64,000 nt of DNA from NCBI RefSeq assembly GCF_050947875.1, contig NC_134568.1, positions 252,411,267 through 252,475,266 on the forward strand. The letters are read 5' to 3'. The stretch comes from Dermacentor variabilis. Lineage: Eukaryota; Arthropoda; Arachnida; Ixodida; Ixodidae. Numbering within the stretch: position 1 is the first letter of the stretch; the number at the start of each line of letters is the position of its first letter. The position numbers and the translations under genes are program-made. Of the stretch, positions 12,119-22,472 are shown piece after piece. The notes below the pieces were generated by a model. It was not told the DNA's origin and searched no databases. It worked only from the letters and a program-made list of their open reading frames with translations.

Positions 12119-13565
12119 ATTTTCCTAGACTTATCCAAGGCATTTGATTGCGTAGCCCATCGCCGCCTGATTTCAAAGTTAACCGCATTAAGATTAGATT
12201 CACTGACACTAACTTGGCTCCAGAACATTCTAATTGCCAACAGTTTACAATCGTTAACAATCTTTCTTCGCCCCTTTCCTATGTCACCTCCGGCATACCA
12301 CAAGGTAGTGTTCTTGGGCCACTACTATTCTTAATCTACATTAATGATTTTCCCAATAACTTAGCATCCCAAGCGCGAATGTTCGCAGACTGCATTATTT
12401 ACTGCCCTATAACCAGCCTCGATGACCACCTCCTTCTTCAAAACGACCTTCAGCTTATTTTGGATTGGTGTAACACTTGATTAATGACTTTAAATTCATC
12501 TAAATGCAACGTAATGTCTTTCACTCGTAAAAACTCAATCTCTAGTTTCCCTTATCACACAAATAATAAAGTTTTTTCCAGCTACTTCATACAGGTACTT
12601 AGGCATTAATCTTGTACCGAGCCTTTCCTCGAACCATCACGTTACTACTATATGTGCCAATGCTTCAAAATCACTGGGGTACTTACGCCAAAACCTACAT
12701 AATTCACCCTCCAATATCCGCAAGCTAGCTTATCAGACGTTAGTTTGCCTGCAGCTCGAATTTGCCTCTCCAATCTGGTCACCCTATCATAACCTAATCA
12801 GCTTATTAGAATCGGTTCAAAATAGGGCCGCTAGGGTCATCTCGCATAACTATATACCTACAAATCAAGCATCTTACAAATAAAGCTTGATATATCACTT
12901 CCGCCCTTAAGTACTCGACATGATTTTGCACTCATCATTACTTGACAAGTGTGTTCATGCGGTTAGAAAATCTTGAAGTCGCACCTTGCACATCCTGCAG
13001 ATTACATAATCACCTCAGCTTCACATGCATTTATGGAAACACTCGTGCATTCAATTGGTCAGTGCTTACTCATGCCATTTGGTTATGGAACGCTCTTCCC
13101 GATTTCGTCGTCTCCAAAACAAACCCTGATAAATTCCGCCAGCTACGAGTTCATAATGCACTGCATAACTTCAACAAAATTCATAGTATTTTCTTTTGTT
13201 TCGCAGTTATGTGCATTCTGTGTGCTCTGTTGTTTATGGCTTCATTATATTGCTTATTATTCTTGTATTTTTTATCCTATGACATTGGAGTGGATGCTTT
13301 TGTACATTGTTATTTTGTTTGCTGAAAGAACGATCTTTTCTCTAATATGTGTCACGTGTCATTATCATCTCCTGTCATTTTTGTGTAATGCTGTAATGTT
13401 TGTATAAAATTTTGTGTACACAATTTTATAGTGTCGATTAATCATGCAAGTATATTATGTTTTGTTATATACCCATTATATATACTCTTTTAGTCCTTAC
13501 GGTGATGCCCCCTTACCCAATGCCTCATACGAGGCATGTAAGAAAATTTTTAATAAATAAATATG
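12119..13565 (+). pseudogene. Non-LTR (CR1/Jockey-like) LINE relic, copy 2
   Basis: This is a 5'-truncated LINE on the plus strand. It opens inside the RT domain with FLDLSKAFDCVAHRRLISKL. It changes frame and continues with SGIPQGSVLGPLLFLIYIND and MFADCIIY (12376-12399), then TGA at 12478-12480. Later pieces include YLRQNLHNS, LEFASPIWSP and NRAARVI in shifted frames. The 3' end has the family tail (GCCTCATACGAGGCATG then AATAAATAAATATG). As in the copy at 8344-9475, the catalytic FADD box is reduced to FADC. Several stops and frameshifts show it is dead. Confidence 0.75.
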
Positions 13566-13869
13566 ATTAAATTTATAAATTGTAGCCGGTGAGTTTGCGA
13601 GGCATATCCACTTTGAACAAATTTCAAGGATGGCACTACTTCCGAGATGTGCACTTCAAATTTGCAGTAAAAAGCACTGTTTATGCACTCTTCACAAATG
13701 TAACTAGAACATCAATGTATTTCATTGCACACTTTGGAAATTAATATCTTGAAACTGGTGTAATCCTCATAACTAATTTCACAAATTAGTTATAAACTTC
13801 ATTACTTCAATTGTGTTAATAAGTTGTTTGTGCATTTTGATTTCTCATGCATGTAATTGCCTCTTCGAG
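13566..13869. other. Non-coding spacer
   Basis: AT-rich, nothing recognised. Confidence 0.3.
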
Positions 13870-14100
13870 TTTAACTTAGCGGCATTGTGCTGAGAAGCAC
13901 GAGATTGTGGGATCAAATCTCTGCCAACGCAGCTGCATTTTGAAAGGTGCGAAATGCAAGAACGCCTGTATACCGTGCATTGGGTGCACATTAAAGAATC
14001 CAAGGTGGCCAAAATTAATCTGGAATCATCTACTATGGCTTGTCTCATAATTAGAGTGTGGCTTTGGCACATAAAATTCCAAAATTTAAGTAATTTCTTA
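13870..14100 (+). mobile_element. tRNA-derived SINE (Ruka-like), diverged copy
   Basis: The copy starts with a tRNA-like head containing a box-B-like GGGATCAAATCT. It continues through the diagnostic body (GTGCATTGGGTGCACATTAA, CCAAGGTGGCCAAAATTAAT) and ends in CATAAAATTCCAAAATTTAA. The same body is found at 22227-22472 (minus) and 42150-42390 (plus), which makes the family assignment secure within the window. The name Ruka, a tick SINE, is from memory. Confidence 0.7.
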
Positions 14101-15354
14101 GACCAGCTGAAGACTTGCATTGTGCTATTCTGCCACACGTGATTTTTACACAGTGTATAGATAGCAAAAAAAGAAAAAAAATGCCCTGTGCAATGGAAAA
14201 AGTGGTATACAGAGGCATTGCAAAGCTTTTTGTGTCACACTTGATTTGTGTCGTTGAGGAAACTATGGTAATATGTACCTTCATCAACAAGGGCTGTCTA
14301 AAAAGTGTGTACAGTGAGTCAGCAAAGAAGTGGAAGAGGCTGTGGCAGCACCATTTCCGCTTTCCCCTCTCGAGAGGATTGAGTGGATCTACTGCATGGA
14401 CTGAACTGCTGTACGACAAGCGCAATTTTATGCCTGCATTTTTTATGCAACCCATTTTTATACTTCGTTGTAATGGAGGTCGACCAACAGAATAAACAGG
14501 ATTAATATCAAGTTTTTGAGGTTTGGTAATAATGGTGCAGAAATTTATAATGCAAAAAAGCCTATGGAAAAGACGCCCAAAAGGAAAGGACCGTCTCCAC
14601 ATGGGTTTAGCATGGTTCACACGGGTTCAGAAAACATTGCTTGTGTTCTCTCATGCTAAGCCACAGACGGAGAAAATTGTGACACAAGAGAGAGAAAACA
14701 AAGAAGGGAGGAAGACAGACAAATAATGCCCATATACGACATGGATACATGGTGCATCATGACAATGATAGTAATAAGCAAAGGAATAGCATGTTACAAG
14801 ATGTACGTTGAATGGTGTGTTAGTTGAAGTATGATCCTACAGCATCTGGCATTGTTTTAGAGGAATGTTAACATGGCGAGCTGGCCAAACAAGAATTTGC
14901 ATCGTCTAAACCAAGGCAGAAAATTTGTACGCTGTCTAAAAGTGATGTATTAATTGAATGACTGTAAATTATTGAGAATTATTTTCCCCGCACGTTTGTT
15001 CAGGAGCAACTGTGGCTCTCCTGCACCAGAATCATTTGGAGCAGCTTCCACAAATTTTTTAACAATTTCAAACAGTGAATTCTCAAAATGAATACAAATC
15101 AATAAAGACTGAGCAGCCGATTCATAATCAAAATTTATATTCACGCACTCCTACTGAAAGGGAATAGGGCGACTCTTGCTTGTATTGCTAATAGGTGGTT
15201 ACTTCTAAGTTTGTTTGTTTGTTTTTTCTTCATTTCTTTCCATAGCGTACGTGTGTGTGCAATACCAAAAAAAAAAAATTGAACGCAGCCACAAAGGAAG
15301 CACATGATGTTTTATGCCATTTTTCTGCTACAATACACTAAACAAGGACAAGCT
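14101..15354. other. Non-coding spacer downstream of CMC2
   Basis: No gene or RNA is supported. The frames at 14051-14620 and 14115-14495 overlap each other on opposite strands and show no domain. This is the 3' flank of CMC2; no clear minus-strand AATAAA was seen. Confidence 0.3.
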
Positions 15355-15704
15355 TCACGACTGTTTCTCGCGAAATCGCTTCGCGTACGATTTGTCGTAG
15401 TTCTTCGCACGTTTTTCTAGTCGCTGGAAACAATAATAGGTACAGTTAATTCGTATGCGCTTCGATACGCAACAGCAAGCAATGTATTTTACGATTACCT
15501 CTTTTTTTAAACAGCTCCTCATTGCAACGTCGACGTCATTGCAGGCCCCAATGAACTTTGCCCATTTGTTCTGTAAAAGCACAGATATGTCACAAAAGCA
15601 TTAACCCAGCGACAAATACGTACCTCTTCGTAGCACTGCTTCATCAATGCTATAATGTTGTTGCATTCCTCGGAATGCAGGTGAGGGGACAAGTCTGTGT
15701 GCAT
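15355..15704 (-). CDS. CMC2: COX assembly mitochondrial protein 2 (CMC2), three exons
   Basis: CMC2 is a small intermembrane-space protein needed for cytochrome c oxidase assembly. Proteins of its type are imported and oxidised by the Mia40 route. Three minus-strand exons join in phase 0: 15704-15624 (27 codons, MHTDLSPHLHSEEC...), 15570-15499 (24 codons, NKWAKFIGACNDVD...) and 15423-15355 (22 codons plus TGA). Donors are GTACGT and GTAATC; acceptors are TTTACAG and TTTCCAG. The 73-residue product has the twin CX9C pattern: Cys14-x9-Cys24 and Cys37-x9-Cys47. Length fits the family (about 80 residues). MHTDLSPHLHSEEC is the family's hallmark N-terminus. The gene lies head-to-head with BPHL. 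Confidence 0.92.
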
Positions 15705-16273
15705 GTTTGTCTGCTACTACAACTGTGTCTGAAAGTAAAAGTTTAGATGCACGACTTAAAGCGCAACGTATACAACACACGTTATCAAATGAGAACGTTG
15801 TTGACAAGTTGAAGAAATCTGTGCGCAAGAATAATTGCAGTTATTTAAACCTTCGTCCGGCAAGCTATCTTTTGCGAAGCAGCGGTCAAGCTCCGAGGTT
15901 GTAAGCAAATGACGCTTCAAGGCACAACTCGGGGAGGTCGGCACCACAGTTACTTCAGGTGGGTAGAAGTCGCCTCTGGGTCACAGTTCATAAGGATTTA
16001 CCACGGTATAACTTGTGGCTAGTGGGAATTCATCGTCTTTAGTTCAGTCGCTTTGCCGGGGTGCTGTGATCTTTTTTTTCCTTCGGCTTGCCATGGCTTG
16101 CTGGGAGGCATAGCATGGCTTGGCTAGGCTTGGCCGCAGTAGTGACAGTCTGTCGTGAGCATGAAGCCAGCAAGAACAAAACCAACAAAACCTCCAAAAT
16201 TGGCATTTCTTGTACGAAGGTACATAGCACAATGCGTTGGCGGGCTAGTTGGTGCAAATCCATGAATACATTG
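15705..16273. promoter_or_regulatory. Presumed shared 5' region of CMC2 and BPHL
   Basis: This spacer separates the CMC2 start codon from the first BPHL-side sequence. The two genes are transcribed away from each other, so both promoters should lie between 15.7 and 16.8 kb. No TATA box or known site is convincing. The plus-strand frame around 16088-16345 runs into a fold-back repeat and shows no domain. Confidence 0.3.
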
Positions 16274-16342
16274 TTTGGCGCAAAACAACAGACACAGCGC
16301 CTTGTCCTGTCGTCTTTTATGTGTCTGTTGTTTTGTGCCAAA
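16274..16342. repeat. Short hairpin repeat, 23-bp arms
   Basis: The arms at 16274-16296 and 16320-16342 are inverted copies with a single mismatch (TTTGGCGCAAAACAACAGAC against TTTGGCACAAAACAACAGAC) around a 23-base loop. It is followed by AATAAA. It is probably the end of an interspersed repeat. Confidence 0.6.
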
Positions 16343-16349
16343 TAAAGTA

Positions 16350-16480
16350 TTGAAGGTATATAGCTGTCATTGATTACGAGAAAGCATTTGATTCAGTGTA
16401 AACCTCAGTCATAAACCTCAGCAGTCGAAACCTCAGCAGTCATGGAGGCATTACGCAATCAGGGTGTAGACGAGCCGCCG
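16350..16480 (+). pseudogene. RTE-like LINE reverse-transcriptase relic
   Basis: A plus-strand frame reads AVIDYEKAFDSV, the RT motif with the first catalytic Asp in RTE-type LINEs. It is then broken by a stop within a triplicated AACCTCAGCAGTC-like motif (16400-16438). It resumes as MEALRNQGVDEP, the sequence expected next in this family. Only about 130 bases remain. Confidence 0.6.
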
Positions 16481-16865
16481 GATGAGGGAGGCTTTGCGCT
16501 ATATGTGCATGGCTATATAGGTGTTCTGTGCTAGAACTGGCTTGGCTTCGGCCACGTCGGCTGCTTTGGCAGCGGCTGGTCCCTGGTTATGGCATCAATG
16601 GCATCTTGAGGTCGTTTCCCCGTTTTAACTATTCCTGCTGTCTTCGATTCTTGTCAGCTAGTAACGTGAGTGTTTCTGACAACAATGCGCCCATTTTTCG
16701 CTTTCCCAAAAGCCGTGTTGTCGTCTCCTTTACTTAGACTGCAGCCCTACTGGTGTAGTTTCGCTAGATATTCCACTTCGTTGAAGCCAGCTATCACGTC
16801 CAAGTAAGTGTTTAATTTATATGGTTCGTTCGGGTATCACCTCATGAGTCCCGTTTTCTTTCCAG

Positions 16866-16963
16866 ACCTCGTCGTATTTATGTAGATGCTCTAGATTACA
16901 AAATTCACGTGGAAATTGTTGGTAATGGGCCTCGTCCGGTCGTCTTGCTACCCGGTGCGATTG
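16866..16963 (+). CDS. BPHL: BPHL-type hydrolase, first recognisable coding exon
   Basis: This exon encodes RRIYVDALDYKIHVEIVGNG followed by PRPVVLLPGAIG, the N-terminal beta strands and oxyanion-side LLPG motif of biphenyl-hydrolase-like alpha/beta-hydrolase. The acceptor is TTTCCAG (ending 16865) and the donor is GTAAGT (16964). The first base completes a codon begun in an upstream exon; the last base G joins GT of the next exon to give Gly-Ser as in the family. The preceding coding exon was not identified. A GTG-starting Arg-rich frame at 16528-16665 ends at a good donor (16666) but lacks ATG and has the wrong phase. The whole gene spans at least 16866-40573. Confidence 0.85.
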
Positions 16964-18617
16964 GTAAGTAGCACTAGTAGTTGGTTGTTTTCTTCGGCAA
17001 AAGAGAACAAGATTCCTGCTGGCCGCACTGTAACTATGTAGCTGAAGCGGCGTGACGGGAAGGGGTATGGGAGTGAAGGGCTTCACGTTGCCGGCGTCGT
17101 CGCTAAAGCTCGGCGCACATTTGGTTTCATATCGTGCCACAAATTCACTACGGTCCTGCGGCGCTACGATTCTTCTACACCGCATGTCCTTCCTCTGCTT
17201 GAATGCTGCTGCGTTGTCTGGTCCCCTCGCTAAGGCCATCTAATTGACTGACTTGATCGATGGCGTCCAGCGCCGGGCTTCGTGAAATATTTGCGCTCGG
17301 GCTCACGACGAGGCAGGAAGGTCATACCGTGCACGCTTAGCATCGTTGGGCTGGTTGTCTCTGAATGAGCGTCAAGGCATTCACAGTCCACGTTCTCTGC
17401 AGACGCCTCGATAGTTACCTCCGCGACTGTCAGCCTCAGTGTACGTCGGCAAGAGATCCGGACGAGCCGAGCCACCTCACGGCAGGACAACCAGGCACCG
17501 CGAGTCTCTGCTCCCTGCTTCCATTAATGATTTTCTATCCATCCCTGTTGCCCCACGTCATCCCCTGTCCACCACACCTGCAGAGTCCCGGGAATTCGCC
17601 AAGGCATTCACACGTCTTGCGTTTCAAGATCTGTCATAACATTGCGCTTCATCCCCCACCCCCATGATCCTACCCGTGTTCCTTTCCTGCTACTCCGCAT
17701 CCCTCCGTGAGGAAGTCGCTATTTTCACCTCACTTCCGATCATCGTCATCTCTATCGCATCTCACTTCTGTCCTTTATGGCATCATCCTTCCTTCTTTGC
17801 TTTCCACTCTACTTCCCTCTCAATCCATACTCGCACTCCTGTCATTATGTATGCATTCGTCCTTTTTTTTTTTTCTGCACTAGATGGCAGGCTTGCAGGC
17901 ACTCATGCGCCATGGTTCTTGCCTATATGTTTTGCCTAGCATGTCACCAAGCGCAGACTTACTCTTATGCAAAATAAATTACAATTTCAATATAGGGAGA
18001 GAGGATAGTCAAGGAGATGGAGAAAAGACCACTCACATACAGAGTTGGTGACTAAGTAAGTAGTTCAGTTCACGTGTACAGCACAGTAGTAGTGTTCAGT
18101 CTAGTGCCATGAATTATTTGTCCTTTATAAAGACTCCTCCTCCTTCCTCCCAACAAAAAGATTGCTCTCGAAAAAGGTTCAAATCTAAAAACTCTTTGGT
18201 GCTAGTTTGCTTGTGATTTCACACTTGCCAATTTGCAGGTGCAGCAAGTATGCTATCAGCCCTCACGTGCGTGCGATTTTTCAATATTTGGAAGTGCTGA
18301 GCTCTGCAAAATTGCACATGCAGTGCAGATGGGGAAGCAAAAAGCGGTGGAAACCATCTCATGATGACTATTGACGGTAATGTGTTTAGCATTGAATCAA
18401 TGTAGCGACACAAGAAATTGCCACAGTCAAAACAAGTTACATATAAGGTGTGTGCTGCAGTGGGATTCCTCTTTTGCTTGTTTCAGCGCTATCTAGTGCC
18501 GCAACCACGAAGCCTGCACGTGGCCTCCAATATGCATGCTGTGCGGGTGTGTGCGAATGCTGAGTAATGCATCTCGTGTTTCTTTCTCGACATGCTGCGC
18601 CATCTAATGGCGCTGCC
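16964..18617. other. Start of BPHL intron, non-coding
   Basis: This is the left part of a 14.3-kb intron. C/T-rich stretches (17500-17870) give long open frames on + without recognisable content. No element could be assigned. Confidence 0.35.
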
Positions 18618-18677
18618 AAAAAGTTCACGCACAGCCTCTGAGACGAACAAAAAGTTCACGCACAGCCTCTGAGACGA
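18618..18677. repeat. Tandem duplication of about 30 bases
   Basis: AAAGTTCACGCACAGCCTCT followed by GAGACGA occurs twice in direct succession. Confidence 0.7.
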
Positions 18678-18734
18678 GAAGCATGGTGTGCCAGTGCCTG
18701 CAAATGCTGATAATTGTTCCCTCGCTTGCTGCAC

Positions 18735-19200
18735 ACTCAGTGGCACATACTCAGTCACCCAAGTTGGCGAGAGGTTCATTGAAGAGCGGCACATACCCAA
18801 TGCATTTGTGGCGCAGCCTGCTAATGCGTCGGGCTGCTGTCTTTGAGGAACAACCCTTGTGACGGAGATTCCACTCAGCATCAAAGAAATTTAAGGAATT
18901 CTTTTCATCATTGTAAAGCAGCACATTCCCAGTGGCACATACCTAGTTGCCCAAGTTGGCGTCGAAGGCGTTCATTGAAGAGCGGCACACACCTACTGGC
19001 ACATACCCAGTGACCCAAGTTGGCATCAAAGAGGTTCACCGAGTGGCACATACACAGTGCTCCAAGTCAGCATGAAGGAGTTTCTTCGAACAGCATTGCC
19101 AACTAGTCCCACATCTAAAGCGACCCATGTTGGCATGGAAAAGGTTTGTTGAGAAGTGGCACATACGTTGCCATATACTCAGTCACCCAGTTTGGTCCGA
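18735..19200. repeat. Degenerate minisatellite in BPHL intron
   Basis: About eight imperfect repeats of roughly 50 bases contain the core GGCACATACCCAGT, then CACCCAAGTTGGC, then AGGTTCATTGAAGAG. Units near 18741, 18787, 18931, 18985, 19001, 19043 and 19159 vary by substitution and length. Nothing coding lies in it. Confidence 0.6.
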
Positions 19201-19260
19201 TGGTTGATTTCAAACCCTGTCACCTAAGCACAGCAGCCCGGTGCCCTATGGCCCCAAACC
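19201..19260 (-). mobile_element. tRNA-like SINE head (degenerate)
   Basis: On the minus strand GGGTTTGAAATCAACC resembles a B box with one extra base, preceded by GGGCACCGGGCTGCTGTGCT. It looks like the decayed head of a tRNA-derived SINE. No body or target duplication was recognised. Confidence 0.3.
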
Positions 19261-20799
19261 ATTTGATCATGGACTACACAGCGACCTAGGTAGGTGGGAA
19301 AATGGTTAGATGAATGTACACATGCATGCATACATACATAATACATAATGCTACAGCATCATATTTTGCTCCTTCAGTGAACACAACAATCTATAAGCAC
19401 CTGGAGCACATAGATTGGAGCCCCTGGAAAGCGCACGAAAAGTGCGTGAAGCACCTAAGAAAGCAAACACATTAAAAGACTGAATGAACCACAATTTTTG
19501 AACGCTGGCATTGCACCCATCCGTGCAGCAGAAGAAAAAAAAACCAAGTGGATGTGCCGAGTCTGTTCAAATTGTCTTGAAGATGGGATTATTGCCATTA
19601 GCGCGCTGAGCTCGTCCAAAGAAAAATTAACCAGGATTGCATCAACGAGCGGAGCTCATCCAAACACTTATGGGGTTAATGTAACAAGGAAGCAACATGT
19701 CACCAGATGCACATAGATTGTTGTGTTCACTGAAGGAGAAAAATATGATACTATAGCATTACACATTGTCTTAAATGGTATCCAAGTATGGTGAGACTGA
19801 CCAAATAATAAATTGCTTTGCCCAAATCAAGACAATAAATTTGTGTATAGGCTACCTAAAATCAAGGTATTCTTTGAATAACTGAAGTTATTGAGACGTT
19901 ACCTTCCCCGTGCATTTGCTCAGGAACTAGTGCATCTGCACAGCAATCACTGCTCTCCGGCAGCAGAATGACTCAGAACAGTCCTCACTTGCATTCGTCT
20001 CTCTCTCCCAAGGCTCCAGTAAGTGTTATTAGATGTGTTTGAGCAAAACAAATGTTTGACAATTTCAAATAGTGAATTTTCTTATTGAATATGAATTGCT
20101 TAACAAACACTATTCGATTTGTATTATAATGTAGAATGAGTCATATGAAGATATTAAACTTTATAATTATTTTCATTTTTTAATCCGAGAGCGCACCATA
20201 CTTCTCTTATTTGTTTTGCCAAGTTCTAGCCTTTACTAAAGCTAAATTGCTGGCCCTAGAGGCTCGGCAAGCACCCCTTCCATCAACTGTTATGGCCTTA
20301 GACTGTCACATCCTCAATTTGCGCAAATATTTTTGCTGCTTGTTTTATTTCTTGGGGGCTGTATAAATGTAGCCCAATTCTTTTGTATTAGAGTTCACAA
20401 CAGTTCACGGATTTCACATGATGCTGTATTGGTACTGTGTTTTAATGGTTACCATTTATTTCACTGCCTGACAAAGAAGATCAGCATACACTTTCCCACA
20501 AAATTTTGAAGTACCTTGTAAGGCTGCCGAAGTATAAAAAATGTTTTCTTAAGGAGGCATAAATTTATACGGAGATTTGTAAGATCTTACAAAATGTTTC
20601 TTTCTTAATTTATTTGAACCTGCTGGAAGTTTGTACCACACAATAAACTGTAGAGATGTAGTTCGTCACCTATGCAGATTTAGGAAAGTCTAGTTTCTGA
20701 AACATGATATGCTATTATGCTTTTTTCCTGCCAAATTATTCAATACCCATGCCCCACAGGTGAGGTCAATGTCATTTATAGTCTAAAATTAAAATGTTA
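19261..20799. other. BPHL intron sequence, non-coding
   Basis: AT-rich intron sequence with short CATA-type simple repeats near 19320-19350. No gene or element was supported. Confidence 0.3.
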
Positions 20800-20877
20800 C
20801 TGACATGATATTTTAGACTTCCTTATTTCTTGCATTAAATGAAGGTCCTGGACCTCTAAATCCTAGAAAAAAAAATA

Positions 20878-21055
20878 GTCACAAGCCTCAGAGCACTGCT
20901 AATAATTTAGTTTAATATTGTTTCTACAGCTAGCTTCAGTCTCATTTCCCAGGAGGATACTGTTGTGATGTCTCGGCACAGTATCCTGGAAAATGAGACT
21001 GAAACTGGCTGTAGAAAAGCCATTGTACTGTTAACAGTGCTCTGAGGCTTGTCAC
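20878..21055. mobile_element. Fold-back MITE, 178 bp, TA-flanked
   Basis: Nearly the whole length folds back. The left arm GTCACAAGCCTCAGAGCACT is matched by the right end AGTGCTCTGAGGCTTGTCAC; a second matched block is CTTCAGTCTCATTTCCCAGG against CCTGGAAAATGAGACTG. TA sits on each side (20876-20877 and 21056-21057). It lies next to the left arm of a larger TA-flanked element, so it is a nested insertion. Confidence 0.65.
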
Positions 21056-21239
21056 TATATTTAATGCAAAAGCATTATATGCCCCATTACGCAAAAATCC
21101 GGCATTTAGTCGGCGGCATGACTGAATGATAGTACAAAAAATGGCCAATGGCAAGGAGCGAAACCACATAAAGAAATACTCGAATTCACATGAAATTTTT
21201 CACGGAGGTTCGTGTAAATGAACTAAATTAATTCCTCTG

Positions 21240-21340
21240 AAAAGAATATTAAAATTTTGGTCTGGGTGGGAATTGAACTCGGGCCTCTGGGGTGCGAGAC
21301 GAGCACACTTCCTCGATGCCCTGGCGGCTCCACGGTTCTG
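21240..21340 (-). mobile_element. tRNA-derived SINE head
   Basis: Read on the minus strand, the sequence GCATCGAGGAAGTGTGCTCG, TCTCGCACCCCAGAGG, GAGTTCAATTCCCACCC looks like a D arm, anticodon arm and B box of a tRNA. There is no matching acceptor stem, and an A/T-rich body follows. It is a SINE head, not a functional tRNA. Confidence 0.5.
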
Positions 21341-21800
21341 GTTAATTAAATGTGTGTTTGGTGCATGTGTCATTGCGCATGTCACATCGCAGCCATCTGG
21401 CTGGCTAAAATGTGTGGCCTAGTGCATGCGTTGTTGGGTACGTGACAACGTAGTCAATGGGTAGGAGTTGCCACCACGTCATTGGTGTATAAAATAAAAA
21501 GCATTAACGTCCAGTTGAATGCCATTGAGTGGTCCTTCGAGTTATGAACTTGTTGCAGGCAAGCACGTTGAGACGCGTGGCGCATTTTCATATGAGCCTT
21601 ACCAAGGCCCAGTTAAAACACAGGCGAGAGTTTCTGTGGAAAAGGAACGAGCAGAAAAAAACATTTCACCAAAGTGACCATAACGCTTTCGCATTCCCAC
21701 ACCTAAGCAGTCGTAAGTGTATATGCCGAATTTTTTCTAGGGTTTAAAACTCTAGGACCTTCATTTGACGAAAAAAGAAGTCAGGAATATCATGTCAGTA

Positions 21801-22211
21801 CTCCCTTAAGAGGGATGGGCACCAAAGTCGACCAATGATTTCTTTTGTGAGTGATGCTTTCTGATTTCCTGCATTATTATTTTTTTCTTTAAAGAAGCCT
21901 AAAAACTGGTCTTTGTGTAAGAATTCAGCAATATGATAAATATGCTTGTTCACTTTAATGTTTGCATTAATTCAGTATATGTCGCAAGGAGATATTATAG
22001 CATGTTATGTCATTCGTTTCTTTAAGTTCATTTTTGTCTTCTACAATTTTGGCTTATGTTGGTTTTTGCTGCTTATATGTAAAATAATTATCTGTCTGTA
22101 TTTCCACCTCGTACAAATTCCCTGTGGGAATTGCAATATGCTTGCACGCACACGCACACAGACAATATTGCAGTAGCTTTGGTGGGAAACGTTTGTTTAC
22201 GTCTATTTTGC
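21801..22211. other. BPHL intron sequence, non-coding
   Basis: AT-rich intron. Nothing recognised beyond the target duplication of the next SINE at its right edge. Confidence 0.3.
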
Positions 22212-22226
22212 CATTGGTTATCACTA

Positions 22227-22472
22227 AATTAAATTAAATTATGGGGTTTTATATGCTAAATACACAATCTGATTATGAGGCACGCCGTAGTGGGGGACTC
22301 CACATGAATTTCGACCACCTGGGGTTCCTTAACATGCGCCTAAATTTATTAGGAACGCAGGTGTTTTCGCATTTCACCCCCCATTGAAATTCGGCTGCCG
22401 TTGCCGAGATTTGATCCTGCGACCTCGTGCTTAGCAGTGCAACACCAAAGCCACTAAGCAATCATGGCGGGT
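22227..22472 (-). mobile_element. tRNA-derived SINE (Ruka-like) with perfect target duplication
   Basis: The 246-bp element is inserted in antisense to BPHL. On the minus strand it has the tRNA-like head (GCTTAGTGGCTTTGG, B box GCAGGATCAAATCTC), the body AACCCCAGGTGGTCGAAATT and CCCACTACGGCGTGCCTCAT, and an A/T-rich tail AATTTAATTTAAT. A perfect 15-bp direct repeat CATTGGTTATCACTA flanks it (22212-22226 and 22473-22487). This shows LINE-type integration and fixes both ends. Confidence 0.85.

Larger units (their letters stand above)
20800..21798. mobile_element. Non-autonomous TA-flanked DNA element with ~70-bp inverted repeats
   Basis: The left arm (about 20800-20872) and the right arm (about 21731-21798, reverse complement) both start CTGACATGATATT. 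They also share AATGAAGGTCCT and CCTAGAAAAA, at roughly 80% identity. TA dinucleotides flank both outer ends (20798-20799 and 21799-21800), as expected of Tc1/mariner-type insertion. No transposase is present. The interior carries two further insertions, the MITE at 20878-21055 and a tRNA-like SINE at 21240-21340. Confidence 0.55.

Noticed and set aside
16528..16737. Arg-rich frame as first BPHL exon (presequence)
   Set aside because: It starts with GTG, has no ATG in frame, and its donor leaves phase 0 while the next exon needs two carried bases. Kept only as a finding.
16817..17239. 140-codon minus-strand frame
   Set aside because: It is the antisense of the BPHL exon 16866-16963 and surrounding intron.
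17365..17977. Series of C/T-rich plus-strand frames in the BPHL intron
   Set aside because: Low-complexity composition, several frames open at once, no motif and no splice context.
21240..21340. Functional tRNA gene on the minus strand
   Set aside because: B box is good but no cloverleaf closes and an A/T-rich body follows.
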